Shown here piece by piece: positions 26,827 to 36,114 of a stretch of DNA of 64,000 nucleotides. The position numbers were made by a program, and so were the translations under genes. Position 1 is the first letter of the stretch; every line of letters begins with the position of its first letter. Source of the DNA: Pedobacter xixiisoli (GTDB taxonomy: Bacteria; Bacteroidota; Bacteroidia; Sphingobacteriales; Sphingobacteriaceae); the NCBI RefSeq assembly GCF_900215335.1, contig NZ_OCMT01000003.1, positions 682,001-746,000 of the forward strand, written 5' to 3'. The notes beneath the pieces are model-generated. The model was not told where the DNA came from, did no database searches, and saw nothing but the letters and a program-made list of their open reading frames with translations.

Positions 26827-27591
26827 CTAATGTGTACGGATTTTGCTCAACAATTTTTCCATGAATCGATAGGGTCGTGTATTTACTTTTCTTAATGATT
26901 TCATATCACTGGCAATGAAGCTTAGCTCATTTTGATACACTCTTTTCACTTCTTCGGCATGTTGTGCGTTACCATTTGAAGAAACACCATCTAAAAAGAA
27001 GGTAGAGAGTATCATGTCAATATATTGAAAAGTATACCCAGCTAAAAATGCCTTTACAAAAAAGAGCCAATCTGAGATGATATGATAGTCTTCGGAATAG
27101 CCGCCCATGGTATTAAACACGGTTCGCTTAATTAAGGATGCTGGGTGTCCGATAAAAGAGCCTGTAAAATAGGTTAGTGTTAAATGATTTGGGCATTGAT
27201 GGATGCGTTCAGTATCGTTCTCCAAATCAGCCAGTAATAAATTGGTGTAATATATGTCGCTATCAGATTTTTGCATCATTTGTGCAACCAGTTTGGATAG
27301 CGACTCGTCGTTATGCAAAATGTCACCACTATTTAAAAACAATAAGTAATCGCCATTTGCTGCTTTAGCCCCTTTGTTCATAGCGTTGAACACTCCGTTG
27401 TCAGGTTCACTTATATCGTAATTAATATAATCTTGATAGTTTTTAACAACTTCTAAACTTCCATCAGTTGAGCCGCCATCTATAACGATATATTCAAAAT
27501 CTTTCCAGCTTTGCTTAATTACGCTCTCAATGGTTTTTTGTAAGCCATTTTTACTGTTGTAATTGATGGAAATGATCGTTAATAGAGACAT
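26827..27591 (-). CDS. Glycosyltransferase family 2
   Basis: About 254 residues from the ATG at 27591, which puts MSLLTIISINYNSKNGLQKT at the N-terminus and starts just after the upstream stop; an ATG at 27609 is also open but would overlap that gene. YIVIDGGSTDGS (about 30-41), SEPDNGVFNAMNKGAKAANG and YLLFLNSGDIL (about 85-95) place it with WcaA/WcaE-type enzymes that use the N-S-G-D variant of the metal motif. Confidence 0.88.
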   Translation of the reverse strand: MSLLTIISINYNSKNGLQKTIESVIKQSWKDFEYIVIDGGSTDGSLEVVKNYQDYINYDISEPDNGVFNAMNKGAKAANGDYLLFLNSGDILHNDESLSKLVAQMMQKSDSDIYYTNLLLADLENDTERIHQCPNHLTLTYFTGSFIGHPASLIKRTVFNTMGGYSEDYHIISDWLFFVKAFLAGYTFQYIDMILSTFFLDGVSSNGNAQHAEEVKRVYQNELSFIASDMKSLRKVNTRPYRFMEKLLSKIRTH

Positions 27592-27596
27592 GTTTT

Positions 27597-28385
27597 TTAC
27601 GGTTTCCATTCTGGGACGAACAAATTGGCCACTTTAGCAAAACAATAGCCCAAAAAGCCTTTACTTCTCCAATGGTGTGCCCTCAACGCTTTCCAATGGT
27701 AATCTCGTCTATTGTTTTCATCAAAAATTTCGCCGATAAAATGCCAGTTCTCTCTTGGATAACTTATTTTCTGGCAGTAATCAACCTTGTTGATGTTATA
27801 ATCATCGTAGTAAGAGAGGTTATTGGCACAAAGTGGATATATTTTACTCATTAAAAAATCCTGATCTGCTCCCCATGCTTGCTTATCCTTGTTTTTATAT
27901 TCAACTAACCATGTTCTAATAAGTTGGCTGATGTTAAGTTGGTCAACGTTTTTAGCTGCCCAAAGTCCGCCCATTAAAAAAGGATTGCCATGAGAACCGG
28001 GATGGTCCTTTATCATTAAAAATGAAGTAGGTTCTTTTTCCCAAGCTTCTATAATGGTTTTCTCCCGGTAATTTAACCTGCTGTCGGTATCTCTGGATAA
28101 CATTAAACCAACTTCTGGTAACTCTATCGCTGTAAATCTCCACATCATTGGCGGAATATCGGAGTTTTCCATGTTCAACAATCGTACGTTTTTGCCTTTT
28201 TCCAATTGCTGGATGTAAGTTATTGGTACAGTTTGATTATAGAAGAAATAACAGTAAAAATCGGGAAAGAATTGCTCCGCTAACTTAACATTTTCTAGTG
28301 CACCTACTAAGTATTTTTTGTTTTGACCATATAGGCTAAATGAAATACACTTTATCTTTTCTACTGTTGCTGAATAACTACGCAA
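27597..28385 (-). CDS. Putative glycosyltransferase with DxD motif
   Basis: 262 residues. It opens with IKCISFSLYGQNKKYLVGAL and has LPEVGLMLSRDTDSRLNYRE near residues 90-109, where DTD could bind the metal-nucleotide, then MIKDHPGSHGNPFLMGGLWA. This pattern is shared by a poorly named group of capsule-locus proteins with a GT-A-like fold. The family cannot be assigned firmly and the donor is unknown. It lies between two GT2 genes with very short gaps. Confidence 0.6.
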   Translation of the reverse strand: MRSYSATVEKIKCISFSLYGQNKKYLVGALENVKLAEQFFPDFYCYFFYNQTVPITYIQQLEKGKNVRLLNMENSDIPPMMWRFTAIELPEVGLMLSRDTDSRLNYREKTIIEAWEKEPTSFLMIKDHPGSHGNPFLMGGLWAAKNVDQLNISQLIRTWLVEYKNKDKQAWGADQDFLMSKIYPLCANNLSYYDDYNINKVDYCQKISYPRENWHFIGEIFDENNRRDYHWKALRAHHWRSKGFLGYCFAKVANLFVPEWKP

Positions 28386-28387
28386 AT

Positions 28388-29233
28388 TTAAATGCCTTTA
28401 ATGAAAATCCTCGGGTCATAGATGAAGGCTTTCCATAGTTTAGGAATCAGATTTATAGGTTGCTTCTTTAACGTTTCTGCTAATTCCAATCTATAAGCCG
28501 TTCGTTTGTTTCGAGCTATCAACGCTTTTATCTTAGTCGCAATGTTGAGGTGCTTATCTAAACATTGCGTTAAAAATCGTATAATTTCTTCGTATTTGGT
28601 TTGTTGTAAATTGGCTGTTTTAGCCGATGCATGAACTCTGAAAAAAGCGACTGGTTTGTTAATCAGTTCTACTTTATAACCAGAAGATAACAATCGATAA
28701 AATAGTTCTAAATCTAGGCAGAAATGATATTGCTCATTGATTAAAATAGGCTGCTCGCTTTTAGACCAAAACGTTCCTGGTTGTCCAAACAATCCAATAT
28801 TTAAAATCAGATTTTCTATGGTTGGCGGCTGTATCACTTCTCTAAGCATTGCAGTTTGTTTATTGCTGCCTTCTAACCAATTGCCGGTAATAATTTGATT
28901 TTTGTCTTTACAGTAGACATTTGCTATTGCCTCAAGAACATTTGGCATCAGTAAATCATCACTGTTTAAGTAAGTTAGAAGGTCGCCATCTGCAATTGCA
29001 AAGCCTTTGTTAATAGCATGGCTTTGGCCATTGTCTTTTTCGCTAACCCAATAATGTATGTGCTTTTCATATTGCTTGATTATCGCTACAGAATTGTCGA
29101 CACTTCCACCATCAATTACAATTAATTGCAAGTTAGGATACCGCTGGTCTATTACAGAAACCAACGTTTCCTCTAGGTACTTGCCCTGATTATAGCTTGG
29201 TATAACAATACTTATTTTGGGTATTAAGGGCAT
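28388..29233 (-). CDS. Glycosyltransferase family 2
   Basis: 281 residues. PKISIVIPSYNQGKYLEETL, LIVIDGGSVDNS and LLTYLNSDDLLMPNVL (about 86-101) are clear family 2 motifs, and SEKDNGQSHAINKGFAIADG between them is typical of the WcaE-like subgroup. The end of the ABC permease gene and this start overlap by one base at 29233 (TAATG), so translation is probably coupled. Confidence 0.9.
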   Translation of the reverse strand: MPLIPKISIVIPSYNQGKYLEETLVSVIDQRYPNLQLIVIDGGSVDNSVAIIKQYEKHIHYWVSEKDNGQSHAINKGFAIADGDLLTYLNSDDLLMPNVLEAIANVYCKDKNQIITGNWLEGSNKQTAMLREVIQPPTIENLILNIGLFGQPGTFWSKSEQPILINEQYHFCLDLELFYRLLSSGYKVELINKPVAFFRVHASAKTANLQQTKYEEIIRFLTQCLDKHLNIATKIKALIARNKRTAYRLELAETLKKQPINLIPKLWKAFIYDPRIFIKGI

Positions 29234-30090
29234 TAAACAGTATCTACAAAGTTCTTTTCTACTTTATTGAATACAACTATACCAATCAACAAAATTACCA
29301 AAGTAACGCCTGTAGTATAGCCCAAAGCTCCCCAGCTGAAAGTGCCGTTTCCTAAAAATCCGTACCTGAAGGTTTCAATAAGTGGAGTCATAGGATTGTA
29401 TTCTATGATCCAAGAATAAGAGGGATAGTTTTCTAAGGCTGTGCTTAATGGATAAATTACGGTAGTGGCATACATTAATAGTTGCACGCCAAAAGTAACT
29501 AAGAATGCTAAATCTCGGTATTTGGTGGTCATGGCAGAAATAAGCATTCCAGCGCCTAAACCTAAAAGTGCCATTAATACAACTATAAGAGGGAAAAGTG
29601 AAATTGCCCATGTGATATTGAAATCAGCTTTTGCAATGAAATAATAGTATCCCATTACAATAATAAACAGAAGGAATTGGACACCAAATCTTACCAAATT
29701 ACTGACTACGATACTTAAAGGCATGATTAATCTAGGAAAATACACCTTGCCGAAGATGTTAGCATTGTCTTTAAATACGGTTGATGTTTTGGTTAGACAA
29801 TCGGCGAAGTAGTTCCAGGCAGTGATTCCGGCCATATAGAATAAAGGTTGTGGAAGCCCATCTGTACTAATTCCAGCAAGGTTGCCGAAAACGAAAGTGA
29901 AAATCATTGTTGTTAAAAGCGGCTGTATAAAGAACCACAACGGGCCTAAAATGGTTTGCTTGTAGAACGACACAAAATCTCTTCTAACTAGGAGCCAAAG
30001 CAAATCTCTGTAGGCCCAGGTATCTTTTAGCTTTAGGTCTAGTAACGAGCTTTGAGGTTCTATACTCCAGTCGTATTGTTGATTATTCAT
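29233..30090 (-). CDS. wzm: ABC polysaccharide exporter permease (Wzm-type)
   Basis: 285 residues of the ABC-2 type. LLWLLVRRDFVSFYKQTILG followed by PLWFFIQPLLTTMIFTFVFG (about 30-68) is the conserved cytoplasmic helix and first membrane span of Wzm/TagG proteins. Further hydrophobic segments lie near 108-130, 138-165, 170-195, 205-222 and 255-280. It forms the pore for glycan export with a Wzt ATPase. It is the only such permease here although two ATPases are present. A 62-base spacer with A/T-rich repeated words lies upstream. Confidence 0.93.
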   Translation of the reverse strand: MNNQQYDWSIEPQSSLLDLKLKDTWAYRDLLWLLVRRDFVSFYKQTILGPLWFFIQPLLTTMIFTFVFGNLAGISTDGLPQPLFYMAGITAWNYFADCLTKTSTVFKDNANIFGKVYFPRLIMPLSIVVSNLVRFGVQFLLFIIVMGYYYFIAKADFNITWAISLFPLIVVLMALLGLGAGMLISAMTTKYRDLAFLVTFGVQLLMYATTVIYPLSTALENYPSYSWIIEYNPMTPLIETFRYGFLGNGTFSWGALGYTTGVTLVILLIGIVVFNKVEKNFVDTV

Positions 30091-30152
30091 AATTTAAAGG
30101 TGTCAGGTATCGGGAGTTAAATGCTAGAATTTAGTATTTTGGTTTTGTGCAA

Positions 30153-31271
30153 TTAGGGGTTAGCAATTAAGCGATTAACTTGTTCCATATATTGCTCGAA
30201 ACCGAAGTGCTTAACAGTTAATTGTTGTTGTTCGTTAGCTTGATGATGATGATTTGCCAATGCTGTTTGTATGGCATTAATTATTTCTACTTCGCTATTT
30301 GGATTAACCATTTGGCCCAGTTTTCCGTTTAGAAGGGCGTCGGTGCTGCCATCAGTATTGCCACCTATAATTTGGCAACCATGTGCTGCGGCCTCAATAA
30401 ATACAATTCCGAAACCTTCTCCTTTACTCGGCATAATAAAGATATCACTCAATAAAAAGTGAGCACTAAGTTCGTCATCAGATAAGTAACCAAGTAGTTT
30501 GACATTTTCTGTCAAGTTAAGCGTATTAACCAATTGTGTTATTCTCAACTTTTCAGTTTCATCCGCTTTTCCCGCAAGGAGGTAAGTGAAATGATGTCCC
30601 TTCTTTTTTAGCTCTGCCAAGGCGATGATCACGGTATCGTATCCTTTGTATTTCTCGGCAGCAGAAAGTCTGCTCAACGTATACAATATCGGGTTTTTAA
30701 TATCCAAGCCATACTTTTCAGTTAACTGTTTTGGCTTTTCGAAAAGAGTAGGAAAATTTAAAAATGGAGATAGGCTGTTATTGAGCACTTTTAACTGGTT
30801 TTGTTTAAGGTGATGTTGGTTTACCATCCTATCTCTAGTGTAATTGCTCACTGCCCATACTTCCACTTTGTTTCTGATAAAATCTACTTTCCATTTCGGC
30901 AATTGATCCCAAACTTCAATGCCATGTGCAAATAAGATAAATCTATGCTTGGGCTTAACAAATGAAATTAATTTGGCAACCAATAAAAGGTTAATGTGCG
31001 ATAAAATAAGTGTTGGAGAAGATAATCCTTTCCAAAAACTTGTAAGTATAAAAGAGATTTTGGCACCTCCAAAAGTTCTGTAAGTTGAGTTGGAAGTATA
31101 TCTGCCATCTACATCGGCAGTTTTATCATACATCGAATAGCTTGCCCATTCCTTTTCGCTAAATAATTGACGAAGCGTATAGATGAAATTCTTGCTCACT
31201 TTCTCTACGCCGCCCGTTAGGCTAAAGGCATATAAATTGAGGAAAAGTATGTTTTTATTTCTGGCGAGCAT
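30153..31271 (-). CDS. Glycosyltransferase family 4
   Basis: About 372 residues from the ATG at 31271 (MLARNKNILFLNLYAFSLTG), which overlaps asnB by 17 bases; an open extension to 31295 is less likely. The GGVEKV acceptor loop, ILYTLSRLSAAEKYKGYDTV near 185-205 and EGFGIVFIEAAAHGCQIIGG near 285-305 are GT4 signatures. The C-terminal helix carries a low-complexity insertion NHHHQANEQQQLTV that looks like spacer DNA captured in frame. Confidence 0.88.
   Translation of the reverse strand: MLARNKNILFLNLYAFSLTGGVEKVSKNFIYTLRQLFSEKEWASYSMYDKTADVDGRYTSNSTYRTFGGAKISFILTSFWKGLSSPTLILSHINLLLVAKLISFVKPKHRFILFAHGIEVWDQLPKWKVDFIRNKVEVWAVSNYTRDRMVNQHHLKQNQLKVLNNSLSPFLNFPTLFEKPKQLTEKYGLDIKNPILYTLSRLSAAEKYKGYDTVIIALAELKKKGHHFTYLLAGKADETEKLRITQLVNTLNLTENVKLLGYLSDDELSAHFLLSDIFIMPSKGEGFGIVFIEAAAHGCQIIGGNTDGSTDALLNGKLGQMVNPNSEVEIINAIQTALANHHHQANEQQQLTVKHFGFEQYMEQVNRLIANP
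30210..30256 (-). repeat. In-frame low-complexity block in the GT4 gene
   Basis: The coding strand holds a CAT repeat (CATCATCATCAAG), then AACGAACAACAACAATTAAC, encoding HHHQANEQQQL. The second word is nearly the same as in the GT4 gene at 1587-2798 (1940-1995). Confidence 0.5.
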
Positions 31272-33051
31272 GATAGAATACTTGGTAAACAGCAAATAAT
31301 TTCGACCAGTGTAATTTGTTGTCTTTAAATTGCTTTAATAACCTTAAAGCTTGTGGGTTATTTTGGTAGTGATTGGTATTCAGCATAGGCTGATAACTGC
31401 CAAACCAATGTTGAAAGGGGAACGTAAATCCCTTTTTGGGTCTATTCCATATCGCCTCGGGTAGTAGGTTGCGGTAGGCTTCAATTAACAATGATTTTGG
31501 TTGTTGGTTAAATCTTTTATTGGTGGGCAATTGCTTTGCTCCAGTTACTACATCCTGATCCAGAAAGGGTACCCTAACTTCAATGCCATGTGCCATGCTC
31601 ATGTAGTCGGTGTCTTTTAGTAATTGGTTCTGCATGTAAATATTACATTCAAACCAAGCAATTCGGTCTTCGGCATTTAATAGCTCTAGTTCTTCGTGGG
31701 TTGGATAACTACTTAAAAGCTTTGTTACCTGTTTTTCTGATATTCCCAATAATTTGCCAACTACATTAGGCGTGTAAAATCCCCTCAAAAACAGATATTC
31801 TCCTATCGGATTTTTGTAGGCGAGAAAGCTGATACGCTTGAGCTTGTCGTTGGGTAAATGCTTTGCTGATTTTAATAAGAAGCGAGGAAGCTTTTTAAGT
31901 TTTTTAATGAGCTCGTGTCTCTTGAAAGAGGGGTAGCCGCCAAAAAGTTCATCGGCACCAATGCCTGATAATACGGCCTTTAATCCATTTTCTTTAGCTA
32001 CTTTATTTACAAACCAAGAATTGATGCCATCGTTAGATGGTTGGTCCATATCTTGAAAGATTTGTGCAATATTTTGTTCAAAGTCATTAGCTGTAACTGT
32101 ATAGCTGATGTGTTCGCTACCAATTTGTTCAGCTATAATTTGCTGATAGCTTTGTTCAGAAAACTCTGGCTCGTTAAAATTAATGCTAACCGTAGTAATG
32201 GTTTGAGCATTTTGTTCATTGGCAATAATGCTCAACAAGCTGCTATCAATACCGCCACTCAAAAATACACCAATAGGAGCGTCGGCGATAAGATGTCTTT
32301 TTACTGCTTTGTCTAAATTGGTTTCGGTTTGTTTAATTGCTTCTGGCTGAGTTGTTTGTTCAGCGTTAGGATAGTTGCCTGAAAACTGCTGTGTTTTACA
32401 TTGCTGCTTAGCATGGTCCCAAGTTAAAAAATGTCCTTTCGCTAGGTTGTAAACGCCATCTAAAGTGGTGTAAGGTTCGGGTACAAAACCAAATGAAAGG
32501 AAGTAGATTGGCCAATCTTTGTTCTCTTTCCAATTTGGGTCAAGTGCTTTAAATGCTTTTACTTCCGAAGCAAAATAAAGCTCATTTGATTGGCTGTAAT
32601 AATATAGTGGTTTGATCCCAATTTCATCTCTTACTAAAAAAGTTTGTCTTGCTTTTTGGTCAACTAAAGCAAATGCAAACATTCCCTTTAATTCTTTAAA
32701 GAAATCGGTTCCGTAAGCTTCGTATCCTGCAAGTATAACTTCAGTATCGGTTTGGTTCTGGAAAGTAAATCCTTTAGAAATTAAATCAGCTTTAAGTTCT
32801 TGGTAATTATAAATTTCACCGTTAAAGGTTATCCATAAATGCTTTCCATAAGCCATGGGTTGCTTTCCATTTTCACTAAGATCAATAAGCGAAAGCCTTC
32901 TATGGCCAAAAGCTAAGTTAAGTTCGGGTAGGGTTTGATAGCCAAAGCCGTCCGGTCCGCCTTTTTGCATAGCGTCGCACATCCGCTGCAAACCATCTTC
33001 TACTTCTGCTTTGCTCCACTTGTTGCCAATTATTCCAGCAATCCTACACAT
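31255..33051 (-). CDS. asnB: Asparagine synthetase, glutamine-hydrolysing
   Basis: 598 residues. After Met removal Cys2 would be the N-terminal nucleophile of the glutaminase domain; the start is MCRIAGIIG instead of the usual MCGIAG. GGPDGFGYQTL, FGHRRLSLIDLSENGKQPM and FNGEIYNYQEL complete that domain, and GVFLSGGIDSSLLSIIAN near residue 258 is the ATP-pyrophosphatase loop of the synthetase half. Copies inside surface-polysaccharide loci often amidate sugar acids or intermediates rather than feed general asparagine supply; here that is inference from position. A 141-base gap separates it from upxY. Confidence 0.93.
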   Translation of the reverse strand: MCRIAGIIGNKWSKAEVEDGLQRMCDAMQKGGPDGFGYQTLPELNLAFGHRRLSLIDLSENGKQPMAYGKHLWITFNGEIYNYQELKADLISKGFTFQNQTDTEVILAGYEAYGTDFFKELKGMFAFALVDQKARQTFLVRDEIGIKPLYYYSQSNELYFASEVKAFKALDPNWKENKDWPIYFLSFGFVPEPYTTLDGVYNLAKGHFLTWDHAKQQCKTQQFSGNYPNAEQTTQPEAIKQTETNLDKAVKRHLIADAPIGVFLSGGIDSSLLSIIANEQNAQTITTVSINFNEPEFSEQSYQQIIAEQIGSEHISYTVTANDFEQNIAQIFQDMDQPSNDGINSWFVNKVAKENGLKAVLSGIGADELFGGYPSFKRHELIKKLKKLPRFLLKSAKHLPNDKLKRISFLAYKNPIGEYLFLRGFYTPNVVGKLLGISEKQVTKLLSSYPTHEELELLNAEDRIAWFECNIYMQNQLLKDTDYMSMAHGIEVRVPFLDQDVVTGAKQLPTNKRFNQQPKSLLIEAYRNLLPEAIWNRPKKGFTFPFQHWFGSYQPMLNTNHYQNNPQALRLLKQFKDNKLHWSKLFAVYQVFYHARQK

Positions 33052-33192
33052 TCTTTTGTATTTTTCGACGTCTTAGTTTACAGCTTCGCCCTTTCAGTCC
33101 CATGTTTTTGGAACCTCACATCATGGTATAATCAACATCATTAATATTGCTACCATTAAATTAGTTAATAAAATCAGCTAATTATTATGTTT

Positions 33193-33699
33193 TTATTTAA
33201 ACGGTTCTATGTAAGCCATAGACGTATTCACATGTATGGCATAGCCTAAGTTTTCTAGCTTTAGAACCAGGCTTTTTTTGTTTTTTATAGAGATTAGTTC
33301 TGCAATCATTCCTTTGAATGGTCCAGCATTTACCAGTACTTTCTCTCCAGGTTGTATTTCGTATTCTATTAGTTCCAAATCTTCGCCCGAAGACATTAAT
33401 AGTTTTAAATCTTCCATCTGTTTATCTGGCATGATGGCAATTTTTCCAGAAAAATATAGGAAACGGCTAATACCTTGGGTCATTAAAACCTCAGCGTATT
33501 CTCTACTAGAAATCTTAACAAAGATATATGACGTAAATAGAGGCTCTTCGACTATTTTCTTGCGGTCGCTCCATTGTTTCAATTCTTTTTTTAGTGGCAG
33601 ATAACACTCAATCTGCTTTTTTTGCAGTTCTTTGCAAGCCCTTTTTTCTGCTCTAGAATTGGTGTAAACTGGATACCATCTGTACTGGTTGTCAATCAT
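33193..33699 (-). CDS. upxY: UpxY-family transcription antiterminator (NusG-like)
   Basis: 168 residues. YRWYPVYTNSRAEKRACKEL followed by KKQIECYLPLKKELKQW is the NGN domain of the specialised NusG paralogues, LFTSYIFVKIS its following strand, and EKVLVNAGPFKGMIAELISI (about 113-132) the KOW-like part. In Bacteroides these proteins load on RNA polymerase at their own locus and prevent early termination of very long polysaccharide operons. Here the gene sits between wzc and asnB and precedes about 33 kb of same-strand genes. It starts 3 bases after the wzc stop. Confidence 0.92.
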   Translation of the reverse strand: MIDNQYRWYPVYTNSRAEKRACKELQKKQIECYLPLKKELKQWSDRKKIVEEPLFTSYIFVKISSREYAEVLMTQGISRFLYFSGKIAIMPDKQMEDLKLLMSSGEDLELIEYEIQPGEKVLVNAGPFKGMIAELISIKNKKSLVLKLENLGYAIHVNTSMAYIEPFK

Positions 33700-33702
33700 A
33701 GC

Positions 33703-36114
33703 TTATTTCCTTTTCCAAAATTCCCACCATTTTTTACCTGGTCCGTCAGTATAGTAGCCGCTACCATATCCCGTATTCGAATAGTCGGAGTAATAGTAGT
33801 AATTGGCATAATAGCTACCCGTGTAGTTGGTGGTGTAATATCTGCTATGCAGGATATCATTATCGAAGGCGTTTAATATGATGGCTATATTAGATAAGTT
33901 AAATTCCTTTGAAAGCCTCTCGGGAACCGAAGCTGCTTGATAACGCGAAACCCCAGAACGCACAACAAATAAGTTTACATCGGCCATCCTTATCAATGGA
34001 ATGGCATCAGAAACTAAGCCTACCGGAGCCGAATCGACAATTACAAAATCGTAGGTTTTAGTTAAATCTTCCAATAAATTTTTCATTTTATCAGAATATA
34101 GTAACTCTGAAGGATTGGGCGGTACAGGACCAGCCGGAATGAAAGTCAAGTTCTCTACTTCTGTAGGAAAAGTAACCTCGGCTAGCGTTGCCTGATTTGA
34201 TAAGTAAGAACTTAGACCCTTTAAATTGTTTACCTTAAAAGTGTGGTGTAATTTTGATCTTCTCAAATCGGCAGCAATTACAATCACTTTTTTGTCAATT
34301 AAGCTTAAAGTACTGGCTAGATTTACTGTCGTGAAAGATTTTCCTTCTCCTGAAATTTCTGAGGTGATACAGACTATTTTGCTAGCCTTCTCGGCAGCTA
34401 AAAAGCTCAAGTTGGTTCTAACCGAGCGTACCGATTCGGCAAATAGAGATTTCGGGTTTTTTATCGATAAAATTTGGCGATTGTCCTCATCTATCGCATC
34501 CTGATATTTTCTAATTACTCCAATAATTGGAATGGTAGTTAAGCTTTCGATCGTTTCTTTATCATAGATGAAGGGATTCAACATCCTCACCAAAAGAATA
34601 AGTCCAACGCCCGCAATTAAACCGATAATTAAAGCCGTAGTATATGTTTTTTTGTGTACTGGAGCAATAGGATTGCTGTTGTAATTGGCTAAATCCACAA
34701 TGGTGGCACCAGCTGTAATTGCTGCTTTACTGATCTGGGCTTCTAATTTTTTTTCAGAAAGGTAGCTATATACTTTTTGATTAATTGCTGCATTAGAAGT
34801 GAGGTTGATCAACTCCTTTTCTGCTTTAGGGATAGTATTGAACGTTTGTTTGATAGAACCAATTTGTTGGTCTAAAAATGCAATGGTTTTTTGGTTTTTT
34901 TGCCTTTGCGAATTTGCATTGCTTACAAAAGCTGACTTGATTTCTAAAATCTGCCTGTCTATCTGTTGTACAATATCAGAGCTAGCTTTATAGGTTATTA
35001 GGGCCTCCTCTCGTTTAATCAAGAGTGCATTGTATTGCGTAAGTAACGATCCCAGCATTGGATCGGTAATACCCTGTAAGTTGTAATTGATGGCATTGAG
35101 ATTCTTATTCCCGATTACCTCCTTCTCTAACTGGTTGATGAAAATTCCCTGTAAGTTTAAGGTGCTCTTTTCTGTTTCAAGCCCTGTTAGTTTTCTCATC
35201 ACCTCTTCGCCAGCAGAAGTAATGTCCAACACCTTATTGTTCATCTTAAACTGTGCCAATTCTGATCCAGAAGCCTGTACCGCTTGCGACATGCTTTGCT
35301 GTAGCGTGTCGATAAATTTGATGGTTTGCGTAGCAGAAATTGTTTTTTGCTCACGGTCATATCTTACATAAGATCGTAGTATCGCATTAAGGATATCGGT
35401 AGCAAAAAATGGATTGGTATCTGTTTGCGAAAGAGAAAGAATATTAGTTCCCTTGGTTTCGAACATATTTAAGCCGCCAGCAATACGCCCTAAAAATGCA
35501 TCTTTTGAGTTAAATCGGAAGCAATAAATAGATTTGTTATCCTTAAATTTGGTGTTATTGTTGATTTTAAATTTAATACCAGCAATGGCAATGATTTGCC
35601 CATTTTTGTAGGTGTTGCTAACGTCTTGGCCGTTCTCTTGATGGGTTAATTTAAAAGAAGCATTGTCTATCGTTTCATATTCAATAAGGTTGGTACTTAA
35701 GTTCGTACTGTCCTCTTCTATAATGGAAATGTCTAAGGGTTTTTGAGGATAGATGTCGCTAGTTCTTACTCTTCCTTTAAGATAAAAGGAAATTCTATAA
35801 TCTAATTCACTCACCGCATTAACCAAAACGTCTCTAGACCTGATTACAAATTGCTCAGATTGCATTTTGTTATTGCGGTCATAGCCCGTTCTTACGTTTA
35901 GTAACTCGGATATCTCTGATTTCTTTTCCTCAAACTTGAGCGATGCACTAGTGCTAAAAATTTCGGGCGTATACCATAAATAAATGTACGCAGCTATTAA
36001 CGAAATTATTACGGTGCTGGCCAGCCAATACCATCTACTAAGTACAATCTTTGCGATTTTAACATAGTCTATATCTTGCTGCACATTTGCATTACCGGCG
36101 ACTGGTTGTTCCAT
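33703..36114 (-). CDS. wzc: Polysaccharide co-polymerase / tyrosine autokinase (Wzc-type)
   Basis: 803 residues, a one-polypeptide Wzz-plus-kinase protein. Membrane spans lie near 33-51 and 492-512, bracketing a long coiled-coil periplasmic region. The kinase part has Walker A SEISGEGKSFTTVNLAS (about 588-604), Walker A' VIVIAADLRRSKLHH and Walker B FVIVDSAPVGLVSD. The tail holds 13 tyrosines within about 31 residues and ends KKWWEFWKRK. Cycles of tail phosphorylation control chain length and export. Its ATG overlaps the wza stop as TAATG at 36114-36116, and the pair should assemble with Wza across the envelope. Confidence 0.96.
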   Translation of the reverse strand: MEQPVAGNANVQQDIDYVKIAKIVLSRWYWLASTVIISLIAAYIYLWYTPEIFSTSASLKFEEKKSEISELLNVRTGYDRNNKMQSEQFVIRSRDVLVNAVSELDYRISFYLKGRVRTSDIYPQKPLDISIIEEDSTNLSTNLIEYETIDNASFKLTHQENGQDVSNTYKNGQIIAIAGIKFKINNNTKFKDNKSIYCFRFNSKDAFLGRIAGGLNMFETKGTNILSLSQTDTNPFFATDILNAILRSYVRYDREQKTISATQTIKFIDTLQQSMSQAVQASGSELAQFKMNNKVLDITSAGEEVMRKLTGLETEKSTLNLQGIFINQLEKEVIGNKNLNAINYNLQGITDPMLGSLLTQYNALLIKREEALITYKASSDIVQQIDRQILEIKSAFVSNANSQRQKNQKTIAFLDQQIGSIKQTFNTIPKAEKELINLTSNAAINQKVYSYLSEKKLEAQISKAAITAGATIVDLANYNSNPIAPVHKKTYTTALIIGLIAGVGLILLVRMLNPFIYDKETIESLTTIPIIGVIRKYQDAIDEDNRQILSIKNPKSLFAESVRSVRTNLSFLAAEKASKIVCITSEISGEGKSFTTVNLASTLSLIDKKVIVIAADLRRSKLHHTFKVNNLKGLSSYLSNQATLAEVTFPTEVENLTFIPAGPVPPNPSELLYSDKMKNLLEDLTKTYDFVIVDSAPVGLVSDAIPLIRMADVNLFVVRSGVSRYQAASVPERLSKEFNLSNIAIILNAFDNDILHSRYYTTNYTGSYYANYYYYSDYSNTGYGSGYYTDGPGKKWWEFWKRK

